From an uncultured Lachnospiraceae bacterium (GTDB lineage: Bacteria > Bacillota > Clostridia > Lachnospirales > Lachnospiraceae), in NCBI GenBank assembly GCA_910586355.1, contig CAJUHJ010000027.1, positions 1 through 30,391 on the forward strand: 30,391 nt of DNA, written 5' to 3'. Of this stretch, positions 14,719 to 22,551 are shown piece by piece. Made by a program: the position numbers and the translations under genes. Each line of letters begins with the position of its first letter. Within the stretch, counting starts at the first letter, position 1. The notes beneath the pieces were generated by a model, which did no database searches, was not told the origin of the DNA, and worked only from the letters and a program-made list of their open reading frames with translations.

Positions 14719-15999
14719 ATGATAGATTTAAAATTTTTAAGGGAAAATCCCGAAGTGGTAAAACAAAATATTAAGAATAAGTTTCAAGACCATAAACTGC
14801 CTCTGGTAGATGAAGTGATTGAATTAGATATTTTGTCCAGAAAAGCAAAACAAGAGGCAGACGCGCTTCGTGCAAACCGCAATACAGTATCAAAACAAAT
14901 CGGCGCTTTGATGGGACAAGGGAAAAAAGAAGAAGCAATGGCGCTTAAAGAGCAAGTGCAAAAAGATGCCAGCCGTTTGGAAGAATTGCAGGCACAGGAA
15001 AAAGAACTTTCGGAAAAAGTCACAAAAATAATGATGACGATTCCGAATATAATTGACCCTTCTGTTCCAATTGGAAAAGACGACAGCAGCAATGTAGAGA
15101 TTCAAAAGTACGGCGATCCCATAGTGCCGGAATTTGACATTCCATATCATACGGAAATTATGGAAAAATTTAATGGAATTGATTTGGATGCCGCCGGAAA
15201 AGTAGCTGGTAATGGATTTTATTATTTGATGGGAGACATTGCAAGGCTGCATTCTGCGGTGATTTCTTATGCAAGGGACTTTATGATTGACAGGGGATTT
15301 ACGTACTGTGTTCCACCGTTTATGATTCGCAGCAGTGTTGTAACGGGAGTTATGAGCTTCGACGAGATGGAAGCTATGATGTACAAAATCGAGGGTGAGG
15401 ATCTATACTTGATTGGAACATCAGAACATTCTATGATTGGTAAATTTATTGATACGATAAATGAGGAGGATAAGCTTCCCTATACTTTGACAAGCTATTC
15501 TCCCTGTTTTCGGAAAGAAAAAGGCGCGCATGGAATTGAGGAGCGCGGCGTATACCGTATTCATCAGTTTGAAAAACAGGAGATGATTGTTGTCTGCAAA
15601 CCGGAAGAATCGAAAGTTTGGTATGATAAATTATGGCAGAATACAGTAGATTTGTTCCGCAGTTTGGATATTCCAGTGCGTACATTGGAATGTTGTTCCG
15701 GTGATTTGGCAGACTTAAAAGTAAAATCCTGCGACGTAGAAGCATGGTCGCCCAGACAGAAGAAATATTTTGAAGTTGGAAGCTGTTCCAACTTAGGCGA
15801 CGCGCAGGCAAGGCGTTTGAGAATCCGGGTAAAAGGAAAAGGCGGAGATAAATATTTTGCCCATACATTAAATAATACCGTTGCAGCGCCGCCGAGAATG
15901 TTAATTGCATTTTTGGAAAATAATTTAAACGCAGACGGAAGTGTTTCCATTCCGCCAGCTTTACAGCCATATATGGGCGGTAAGACAAAAATTGAATAA
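14719..15999 (+). CDS. serS: Seryl-tRNA synthetase
   Basis: Charges tRNA-Ser (and tRNA-Sec, if present) with serine. The 426-aa class II synthetase has an N-terminal two-helix coiled-coil arm (about 27-110, rich in K/E/Q: LRANRNTVSKQIG...EKELSEKV) and a catalytic core: TSEHSMIGKF, motif 2 CFRKEKGAHG...VYRIHQFEKQEM, and motif 3 region NNTVAAPPRMLIAFLEN. Compared with the commonest bacterial form, SNCxDFQARR is SNLGDAQARR and the motif 3 stretch is NNTVAAPPR. From memory these variants are shared by Lachnospiraceae SerRS, so the gene is ordinary there and probably functional. RBS AAGGAAAGGA precedes ATG 14719. It is followed by a strong terminator. Confidence 0.97.
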   Translation: MIDLKFLRENPEVVKQNIKNKFQDHKLPLVDEVIELDILSRKAKQEADALRANRNTVSKQIGALMGQGKKEEAMALKEQVQKDASRLEELQAQEKELSEKVTKIMMTIPNIIDPSVPIGKDDSSNVEIQKYGDPIVPEFDIPYHTEIMEKFNGIDLDAAGKVAGNGFYYLMGDIARLHSAVISYARDFMIDRGFTYCVPPFMIRSSVVTGVMSFDEMEAMMYKIEGEDLYLIGTSEHSMIGKFIDTINEEDKLPYTLTSYSPCFRKEKGAHGIEERGVYRIHQFEKQEMIVVCKPEESKVWYDKLWQNTVDLFRSLDIPVRTLECCSGDLADLKVKSCDVEAWSPRQKKYFEVGSCSNLGDAQARRLRIRVKGKGGDKYFAHTLNNTVAAPPRMLIAFLENNLNADGSVSIPPALQPYMGGKTKIE

Positions 16000-16017
16000 T
16001 GTAAGCGGGATATAGAG

Positions 16018-16066
16018 AAGAACTGCTGCACGAATTGGTGGAACAAAATGTGCAGCAGTTCTTTTT
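16018..16066 (+). terminator. serS terminator
   Basis: AAGAACTGCTGCAC (16018-16031) pairs perfectly with GTGCAGCAGTTCTT (16050-16063), 14 bp, running into T's. The convergent surface-protein gene ends inside its 3' flank (stop at 16067-16065), so the same hairpin may also end that transcript. Confidence 0.85.
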
Positions 16067-19000
16067 AGATGATTTTTTGGTTTTTCCCTTTTACGCCTTT
16101 TGCTTTCAGCAGCTTTTTGTAAGCCGTCCGCATTTTGGATGGAACTTTGACTTTAGCTTTTGCATGAATTCCCGAAAAAGCCTTTTTGCCAACGTTCTTT
16201 TTCGTCAGTTTCTTTGTCAATAGTTTCACATTTTTTAAACTTGAATCTTTGCTAAAAGCCTGGCTGCCAATTTTTGTAACCTTTGCCGGAATTGTAATCG
16301 CTTTTAGTGAGGTACATTTATAAAAAGCTTTGTTCCCAATTACAGTTACATTTTTACCAATTGTTACTTTTTTTATCTTGGAATTCTTGCTAAAAGCGTT
16401 TGGTGCAATTCCGGTTACTTTGTAAGTAACGCTGCCCAGTGTAACGGCTGCAGGGATGTGAACAACAGTACTGCCGCTTTTTGGTTTGCTGTAATCTACG
16501 GTATCAGCGCTGGTTACAGTATAGAGTTCTCCAGTCGATTCATTTGGGAGTACAGTTCCAATGGCTGGCGGGTTGTTCGTATTAGAATTCTCTAAGGGCG
16601 TGTCTGGTGTTGAAATTGTATTGTCTGCAGGAGGTGTGGTGATTTGTATTTGTTTGTCGCCGCATCTGCTGCATACCTGGTTGATATAGTGATGCCCAAG
16701 CGCCGGGATGAGTTGCTGCGCAGTTAAAATTTCCTGGCATCGTGTGCAGTGGCGGCCTTCTGTCAGCCCTGTTTTTGTACAGGATGCAGTTATGGCGGCG
16801 TCAATCATAACCGAATGTCCTAACGCGCTGTCTGGGGCTTCAAATGTTTCGGCGCCGTCTTCGTTTTGGACAATACCGCAGGAAGAACAGCTATAATAAT
16901 ATCTGGCGTTTTCGTTACAGGAGGCGGCGTATGCCAATGCTTTGGGAGCAGCCAATTTTACAATGAAGTGATTTTGCGGGTCTATTTCGCCGTAAGGCTG
17001 GCTGCAGATTTCACAGACAGCTTTTTTTGTACAGTCAGCAGTGCCTCCGATATGGGAATCGACAGTTATAGTAATCTGTTTGGGCTCGTATAAGCCGTCT
17101 GTGCCGATATATTCTGCTGTCGCTGTTATCGTGCTGTTTGGGAGAAGGGCGGTTGATTTGTCTAAATCTGTCCATCTCCAGTTTTCGGGAAGCAGAATTT
17201 GTCCAACCGTATTTTGCGCATGGGAAACATTCATAGTTTCCGGAGGCTCTGAGGGCATAACTGCCTGCTGTATGGTAAATGTCCAGGATTCATCTGTTAA
17301 ATCAACTGCTTCGCCATAATTTGCCCCGGCAGAGACGTCTATTTTAACAGTATAAGTCCCGGCAGCTATTGGAGCATGGCTTAACAGTTCGCCGTCTGCA
17401 TTATAATATTTCGTCTGTATCATCCCGATTCCCGTCAGTCCTTCTTTTGCCTGAACCTGCGCTAATTTTGCAGTTCCGTCATAAACCAGATTCTCCGGCG
17501 CTGTAAATATGAAATGACCCGCGTTAAGCGCTTCGGTTTCATCTTTTACTACAACAGTAAATTGCTTAGATAATTCAGGATTGTATTTCGGGTAAAAAGA
17601 AATCGTCGCAGTTCCTGATTTTTGTATGGTAAAATACCCCTGTGTAGGAGAAGTTTTTGTCCAGTTTAACATGGCCGGGTCGGAAACAGAGACTTCTATT
17701 TCTGTATTTTGGGCGTCTGAAGGAGTAATATTGCTGATGAGATAATAAAAGGTGTCTCCCAGATTCCGGTTACTGTCAAATGCAGTAGAGTAGGAACCTG
17801 TGCCCGTCGTATTCCAGTATAACCGCATATCTGTAATCACCGACGTTTCTTGTGTTATGCTGCAGTGTTTACATTTTAATATGACAATTCCGTTGGTTAT
17901 ATTATTTTGGCGTTCAAAATCGTGTCCGTTTTCAATTACGTCAGTCTGGGTCCTGGATAAATCATTTTGATAAATGGTATAAAATGTAATTGTGTTATTG
18001 GCCCAGGTATACCAGACGATTTTGTCCTGCAAAACAACAGGCACACAGTCTGAAAGATTTCCCGGCATTTGATAAAGTTCTCCGAAAGCTTCTCCAAGTT
18101 CGTTTATTTTTGTATAAAATACAGAATTTTTCCACGACCAAAGCATGAGATATTCATTTGCGTTTAGTTTTACCAGGTGAGGCGTGGAAGTAGTGCCGTC
18201 GCCTTCTTCATAATTGGTAAGCCAGTGCATAGTTACTTCGTTGGAAGTTTTATCAACTGCAGCGGTAAAGATATTTCTCGTCTTCCTTTGCAGATTGTTG
18301 TCATCTTGTACTACGGAATTACCAGCAACCAGGTAAGCTGAATCGGACAGCTCAAATCCGCCGATAGAAGCTCCGGTTGTATTTTCTCCAGTTTCTCCCG
18401 GAAAGTTTAATACATCAGTTACGATACAGCCGTTGCCATAGGATGGGGTAAAACTGCCCGTTGTAACGTCCGTCGGATATTGTATCAGGGCAATGGATCT
18501 TGGATGCGCATCCCCATGGTCAAGGCCGATAATATGATTGTTTTCCGTTTTTATAAACTGGTTAAACGAATGGCTGACGTATCCATAATTCGAATTCATA
18601 ATTGCAGTAAAAGAATCTGTAATCTGCATACGTTCCATATCCAGTTGAATCGTCACGTTAGCCTGATGGTTTCTGCCGTCTGATGACTGATACATTTCAT
18701 GGCAGGTGCGTATGAAAAGATAATCTCCGGCAGAATCCATACGGGCGGAACCGGCGTCAAAAGGAACTGTTGTATTGCAGTCATACAGGCCGGCCGAAGA
18801 AATACGGTTCCAGTCCTTATCATATTTTGTAATCCGGTAAACTTCCACATCTGCCGATTCTTCCATGTTTGTTTGTCCAGTTAAAAGAAAATAATGCGTT
18901 TTGGATTCATAGAATCCTCCGAATATTGGGAGTTCTTCTGGAATTAGTTTAGAATCCAGAAGCTGATAAGAATCGTCATAATACTCAGCAAGAACTCCTT

Positions 19001-19250
19001 CAATGGAAGCGCCATACTGAACGCGCATAATCCGCCCGTCCGAGCAGGCAGTAAGATAAGAGGTAATTGGATTTGCCCATCTTGAATAAGTTTGTTTTTC
19101 CACATTTGTGCCGTCGTAAGTCGTGCACGTCTGCCAGGCGGCAGAGACAGGCTCGGCTCCTTTTACCGCTGTGGAAACATTAAGCGTTCCAAATACCAGT
19201 CCGGCCGCTAAAAGGCAGCTTGTAATTTTTTGTTTTAATTTCCGTTTCAT
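16065..19250 (-). CDS. Secreted mosaic surface protein with C-terminal BspA-like leucine-rich repeats
   Basis: About 1061 aa. Signal peptide (basic MKRKLKQK, hydrophobic CLLAAGLVFGTLNVSTA, cleavage probably near VKGAEPVSAA). Residues about 30-500 look like a beta-rich repeat or propeller domain (repeated short Trp/Tyr/Gly strands such as YDKDWNRIS, VVLQDKIVWYTW). A bacterial Ig-like/MBG-type domain follows (VYDGTAKLAQVQ, GTYTVKIDVSAGANYGEAV), then a Cys-pair region (about 733-865) with four CxxC units of the ATCTxxGxxxxxCxxCG kind, a Thr/Pro/Asn linker, and BspA-like LRR_5 units (about 938-1040; IAPNAFSKNSKIKKVTIG, KAFYKCTSLKAITIP). No LPXTG motif; the basic C-terminus may bind the wall. AGGAGG fits ATG 19250; ATG 19256 is also possible. 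Role: adhesion or binding, ligand unknown. Confidence 0.87.
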   Translation of the reverse strand: MKRKLKQKITSCLLAAGLVFGTLNVSTAVKGAEPVSAAWQTCTTYDGTNVEKQTYSRWANPITSYLTACSDGRIMRVQYGASIEGVLAEYYDDSYQLLDSKLIPEELPIFGGFYESKTHYFLLTGQTNMEESADVEVYRITKYDKDWNRISSAGLYDCNTTVPFDAGSARMDSAGDYLFIRTCHEMYQSSDGRNHQANVTIQLDMERMQITDSFTAIMNSNYGYVSHSFNQFIKTENNHIIGLDHGDAHPRSIALIQYPTDVTTGSFTPSYGNGCIVTDVLNFPGETGENTTGASIGGFELSDSAYLVAGNSVVQDDNNLQRKTRNIFTAAVDKTSNEVTMHWLTNYEEGDGTTSTPHLVKLNANEYLMLWSWKNSVFYTKINELGEAFGELYQMPGNLSDCVPVVLQDKIVWYTWANNTITFYTIYQNDLSRTQTDVIENGHDFERQNNITNGIVILKCKHCSITQETSVITDMRLYWNTTGTGSYSTAFDSNRNLGDTFYYLISNITPSDAQNTEIEVSVSDPAMLNWTKTSPTQGYFTIQKSGTATISFYPKYNPELSKQFTVVVKDETEALNAGHFIFTAPENLVYDGTAKLAQVQAKEGLTGIGMIQTKYYNADGELLSHAPIAAGTYTVKIDVSAGANYGEAVDLTDESWTFTIQQAVMPSEPPETMNVSHAQNTVGQILLPENWRWTDLDKSTALLPNSTITATAEYIGTDGLYEPKQITITVDSHIGGTADCTKKAVCEICSQPYGEIDPQNHFIVKLAAPKALAYAASCNENARYYYSCSSCGIVQNEDGAETFEAPDSALGHSVMIDAAITASCTKTGLTEGRHCTRCQEILTAQQLIPALGHHYINQVCSRCGDKQIQITTPPADNTISTPDTPLENSNTNNPPAIGTVLPNESTGELYTVTSADTVDYSKPKSGSTVVHIPAAVTLGSVTYKVTGIAPNAFSKNSKIKKVTIGKNVTVIGNKAFYKCTSLKAITIPAKVTKIGSQAFSKDSSLKNVKLLTKKLTKKNVGKKAFSGIHAKAKVKVPSKMRTAYKKLLKAKGVKGKNQKII

Positions 19251-19318
19251 TTTCATAAACCTCCTGATTCTACTAAAGAATAATATGGTTATTTCTAATG
19301 TATCACTTTTCAAAGATA

Positions 19319-19347
19319 TATACAAGATTTCCGCATCATTTTGACAA
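19319..19347 (-). promoter_or_regulatory. Candidate promoter of the surface-protein gene
   Basis: On the minus strand TTGTCA, a 17-nt spacer and TGTATA, about 70 nt upstream of the ATG. The -35 matches consensus in five of six bases; the -10 is weak. Confidence 0.35.
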
Positions 19348-19395
19348 TGCGTAATTTTCTGTGATAACATAATTCATCAAAAAATTCTGTGGATA

Positions 19396-19422
19396 TGAAA
19401 CTTTTTGGACGTTTGATTCGTA
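19396..19422 (+). promoter_or_regulatory. ECF-type promoter in front of the sigma-factor gene
   Basis: TGAAAC (19396-19401), directly followed by a TTTTT tract, a 17-nt spacer and CGTA (19419-19422). This resembles sigma-W-like ECF promoters (TGAAAC, about 16 nt with a T-tract, CGTA). It lies 27 nt before the sigma-factor ATG, suggesting autoregulation. Confidence 0.55.
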
Positions 19423-19449
19423 TTTTATATGAAGAAAGGACTTGGTAGA

Positions 19450-19932
19450 ATGATGCAAAGTCTGGAAATGTATTTTCAAAAATATTATACGGCGTGTTAT
19501 CGGGCTGCATTTACTCTGGTAAAAAATCATGCAGACGCAGAAGATGTCGCTCAGGAGACATTACTGCGTCTTTTGGTCTATCAGCCTAATTTTAAAGGCG
19601 AGCAGCATGAGAAAGCATGGATGATACGGACGGCAATGAATTTGGCAAAAGATTTGCTGAAAAGTAAATGGAAGAAATCTACGGTACATATGGAAGTGGT
19701 TCCGGAAACAGAACGCACCTATTTTCAGATTCCTTCCATAGAAAGCGATGAAACACTTTTTACTGTATTAGAATTGCCCAAACGGTATCGCAGCTGTCTG
19801 TATTTATTTTATTATGAGGATTATTCCATCCGCGAAATAGCGGAAATTTTGGAGGAACCGGAAAATACTGTTAAAACGAATCTAAGACGCGGCAGAGAAG
19901 CGTTGAAGAAAAAGTTAAGTGAAAGGAGATAG
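19450..19932 (+). CDS. ECF-subfamily RNA polymerase sigma factor
   Basis: A 160-aa sigma-70-type factor with region 2 (YRAAFTLVKNHADAEDVAQE, then TLLRLL, and EKAWMIRTAMNLAKDLLKS) and region 4 helix-turn-helix (YYEDYSIREIAEILEEPENT, then VKTNLRRGREALKKKL). No region 3 or extra domains. It would direct RNA polymerase to a small regulon, probably including its own gene through the promoter at 19396. ATG 19450 was chosen because AGAAAGGA ends 9 nt before it; the in-frame ATG at 19429 precedes that site. The next gene starts 4 nt after the stop, with its ribosome binding site inside this coding region, so translation is coupled. No membrane anti-sigma factor follows. Confidence 0.92.
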   Translation: MMQSLEMYFQKYYTACYRAAFTLVKNHADAEDVAQETLLRLLVYQPNFKGEQHEKAWMIRTAMNLAKDLLKSKWKKSTVHMEVVPETERTYFQIPSIESDETLFTVLELPKRYRSCLYLFYYEDYSIREIAEILEEPENTVKTNLRRGREALKKKLSERR

Positions 19933-19936
19933 AAGA

Positions 19937-21169
19937 ATGTCATTAAACAGTGTAAATGGAAAGTCATATTTTTATGAAAAATTGAACCGCAGGTCAAATA
20001 AAAACCAAAATACAAAGGACGCCTTTTCTGGAAATTTAAAGGAGATGGCTGCAAAAGAGCCGGAAGAAAATGATCATAACTCAGAAGAGGTCAAAAACGG
20101 CACAAATATTCAGATGGATTATTATTATAGCAAGGCGGCAACAGCGCTTTGGATTAATCAAATGGGAAAAGTAGGTATGAGCGCTGTTTTTGAGTGTGAG
20201 TTTCAATCAGTTCAGAGCAGTGAGAGTGATTGCGTCAAAGTTTATGCTGAATTTGGGTTTACGTTAAAGGCGCAGGTTCGTGCAGAGGAACATAAAGTAT
20301 ATGTGGAACAGAAAAACGAAGACGGGACGCATCAGGCATATGAAGTCAATCCGCTTTTGGTTGCAGAAGATACAAAAAATCCAGTAGAACAAATTGCAGT
20401 AGAAGCATGGGAAAAGGCGCGTGAATTATGGAACGACGGCATGGTTACAGAATGGAATCCGGATGCTGCCGAAGAAACTGAAGAATCCATAGAGAATGAT
20501 TTTGCAAAAATGCTGACAGAATTCCATGAATTTGTAAAAAAGAGAATGAAAGAAGGGCCGCCTAAGATTCCAACTGGGGGAGCTGAGTTTTCAGAAGAAG
20601 AGTGGAAACAGCTTTTAAAGAAAATTGACAAAGACATAGACGCGTATAAAGAAGAACTCAGGGAGCGTGTGCGTAAAAGAAATGAAAAGGAAGAGTCCAA
20701 AAAAATAACGGGGAGCGCGGCAGATTTTTTTGCACAGGAGACAGACGGTAATATTGTAAAAGGTCCAGAGATTTCAGAAGCAGAGGCAATCCAGGGTATT
20801 TCAGGGAGCAAACAGCGCGGCAGCAGTTTTTTGGCGCGGGTTTCAAGTGAGAAAAAAGCTCCGTATTCGTATTTAAAAGATGAAACGGGGAATATTGTAT
20901 ATAAAGGCGTGACGTTTGTTTGTGATGATAAAAAACAGCAGCTTTGTCTCGGGGATATGAGTAATCCAAACAAAGTGCTGAATATTCCGCTTTCAAAAGG
21001 CGGTTGTCTGCGCGTTAATCGGGATAATTTAGATGATCTTGTAAAAGCAATTGATATGTTCTCGCCCGAAGATATTACAAGGATTCTGCGCGCGATTGCA
21101 CAAGAGAAGAAATTGCGGAACATGGAATTGGAAATTGATAAGATGGATTATGCAAATCCTTCCAAGTAA
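19937..21169 (+). CDS. Unknown soluble protein coupled to the ECF sigma factor
   Basis: A 410-aa protein I cannot assign to a family with confidence. No signal peptide, no membrane segment, no Cys-rich ZAS (zinc-binding anti-sigma) motif. The N-terminal 60 residues are polar and probably disordered (YEKLNRRSNKNQNTKDAFSG; KEPEENDHNSEE). Then come a beta-like section (AVFECEFQSVQSSESDCVKV, AEFGFTLKAQVRAEEHKVYV), a highly charged helical or coiled-coil segment (about 210-270; EEEWKQLLKKIDKDIDAYKE), and a C-terminal domain (about 310-410; SYLKDETGNIVYKGVTFVCD, LGDMSNPNKVLNIPLSKGG). AAAGGAG precedes ATG 19937 by 8 nt, 4 nt after the sigma stop. Position suggests either a novel anti-sigma/sensor partner or a sigma target. 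Confidence 0.82.
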   Translation: MSLNSVNGKSYFYEKLNRRSNKNQNTKDAFSGNLKEMAAKEPEENDHNSEEVKNGTNIQMDYYYSKAATALWINQMGKVGMSAVFECEFQSVQSSESDCVKVYAEFGFTLKAQVRAEEHKVYVEQKNEDGTHQAYEVNPLLVAEDTKNPVEQIAVEAWEKARELWNDGMVTEWNPDAAEETEESIENDFAKMLTEFHEFVKKRMKEGPPKIPTGGAEFSEEEWKQLLKKIDKDIDAYKEELRERVRKRNEKEESKKITGSAADFFAQETDGNIVKGPEISEAEAIQGISGSKQRGSSFLARVSSEKKAPYSYLKDETGNIVYKGVTFVCDDKKQQLCLGDMSNPNKVLNIPLSKGGCLRVNRDNLDDLVKAIDMFSPEDITRILRAIAQEKKLRNMELEIDKMDYANPSK

Positions 21170-21363
21170 GATTCCAGCCAGTGGTCTAATGCCATTTCAG
21201 CAAATAGAGTTGGATTTTCTCTGGTGAGCCTTACCATCAGTTCATAAGTTTTAGGCGTTGTTGAAATCGTGGCGAATATCTCCTGACAAGGGAGACGGAG
21301 CGTCATACGGCTGCTTAAAATAATATCTACTGAATCTGTTTCCTCGTTATAGTAAGAAATCAT
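21148..21363 (-). CDS. Small conserved-looking hypothetical protein
   Basis: A 71-aa minus-strand product from MISYYNEETDSVDIILSSRM to the end LDHWLESYLEGFA. Composition is protein-like (acidic, balanced hydrophobics, no low complexity); no domain recognised. GAAAGGA lies 11 nt before ATG 21363; an ATG at 21375 overlaps that site. It converges on and overlaps the last 22 nt of the 410-aa gene, which is unusual and slightly lowers confidence, but no other reading of this interval is better. Confidence 0.55.
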   Translation of the reverse strand: MISYYNEETDSVDIILSSRMTLRLPCQEIFATISTTPKTYELMVRLTRENPTLFAEMALDHWLESYLEGFA

Positions 21364-21461
21364 ATTTGAGAGCATCCTTTCAAAATAAACTGTTAATATT
21401 TGGCAATAAGTAGTATAGCATAAATTTATTGAAAAAACAAACAGGAAAATATTCTTTTTTC

Positions 21462-21490
21462 TTGCAGATGGAGAAAAGTACTGTTAATAT
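21462..21490 (+). promoter_or_regulatory. Promoter of the TPR lipoprotein-hflX operon
   Basis: TTGCAG (21462-21467), a 17-nt spacer and TAATAT (21485-21490), 65 nt before the lipoprotein ATG. Confidence 0.55.
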
Positions 21491-21555
21491 GGTAAGGGAC
21501 ATTTTGCTATTACTAGACGTTGTTACAGGCAGGTTTTAAAAGAGAGGCTTTTGAG

Positions 21556-22551
21556 ATGAGAAAAAAAAATAAATTTGTTTGGATAAAAGTAACTTTTTTT
21601 GCGGCGGCAGTTTTTTTATTTGCAGGCTGCACATCGAATAAAGAGCGTTTGGAGAAAGAAGAGGCATATCGCAAAATTGGGATTCGCGCTATGGAAGATG
21701 GAAATTATGAAGAAGCAATGGAAGCGTTTAACAACGCATTGGGACAGACAAAAAAGCTCGGCGCTTTAGAAATGGACATCTGCTATTATAAAGCGGCGGC
21801 GCAGTTTGCTTCCGGTAATTTTACGGATGCAGTGGAAACGTATAATGCTTTGCTGGAATCTGATGATAAGAATTCGGACGCCTATTTTTTAAGAGGCTGC
21901 GTTTATCTGAATATGAATGAAATTGCGAAAGCAAAAGAAGATTTTGAAGAGGCAATTGAATACGCCGAAAATGATGAGATTTATCTTGCCATTAATAACA
22001 GCCTGACAGGAGCGGGCTATGAGGCGGAAGGAAAAGCATATATAGAAGAGGCGCTGGAAAAAAAGGCGGGCCGCGTCGCGCAGAATTATACGGTAAAAGG
22101 AAAAATATATTATTTGCAGGAAGATTATAAAAATGCCCAAGAAGCTCTTTTGGCTGCGATTGAAAAGGGAGATGTGGAAGCGAATCTCTCCCTTGCGCAG
22201 ACATACGAGGCCATGGGCGAAGAGCAAAAAGCAGAATCCTGTATTGACGCATACGTGAAATTGAATCCAAAAAGCAGCGTAGCGTACAACCAGCTTGGGC
22301 GTAAAGCCATGCAGGATAAAAATTATAAAGAAGCGGTTTCCAATTTTTTAAAAGGCTTAGAATTAGACAACGTTACAAATGAACAGGAACTGCGGAGCAA
22401 TCTGATTGCCGCTTATGAGTATAACGGTGAATTTGAGAAGGCAAGGGAGCAGATGGAAGCATATACAAAAGACTATCCCAAAGATGCTTCGGCAGCAAAA
22501 GAATATTTATTTTTAAACAGACAGAAAGATGAGGAGACGGACAAAGAATGA
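21556..22551 (+). CDS. TPR-repeat lipoprotein
   Basis: A 331-aa exported lipoprotein: basic MRKKNKFVWIK, hydrophobic VTFFAAAVFLF, lipobox FAGC with Cys25. The rest is a chain of tetratricopeptide repeats of about 34 residues; the G-x-Y/F-x-x-A pattern is clear in GNYEEAMEAFNNAL, GNFTDAVETYNALL, EDYKNAQEALLAAI, KNYKEAVSNFLKGL and GEFEKAREQMEAY. TPRs bind partner proteins, here on the outer face of the membrane. ATG 21556 has GAGAGG 8 nt upstream. The stop overlaps the hflX start (ATGA, 22548-22551), so they are translationally coupled, though a mechanistic link to HflX is not evident. Confidence 0.9.
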   Translation: MRKKNKFVWIKVTFFAAAVFLFAGCTSNKERLEKEEAYRKIGIRAMEDGNYEEAMEAFNNALGQTKKLGALEMDICYYKAAAQFASGNFTDAVETYNALLESDDKNSDAYFLRGCVYLNMNEIAKAKEDFEEAIEYAENDEIYLAINNSLTGAGYEAEGKAYIEEALEKKAGRVAQNYTVKGKIYYLQEDYKNAQEALLAAIEKGDVEANLSLAQTYEAMGEEQKAESCIDAYVKLNPKSSVAYNQLGRKAMQDKNYKEAVSNFLKGLELDNVTNEQELRSNLIAAYEYNGEFEKAREQMEAYTKDYPKDASAAKEYLFLNRQKDEETDKE

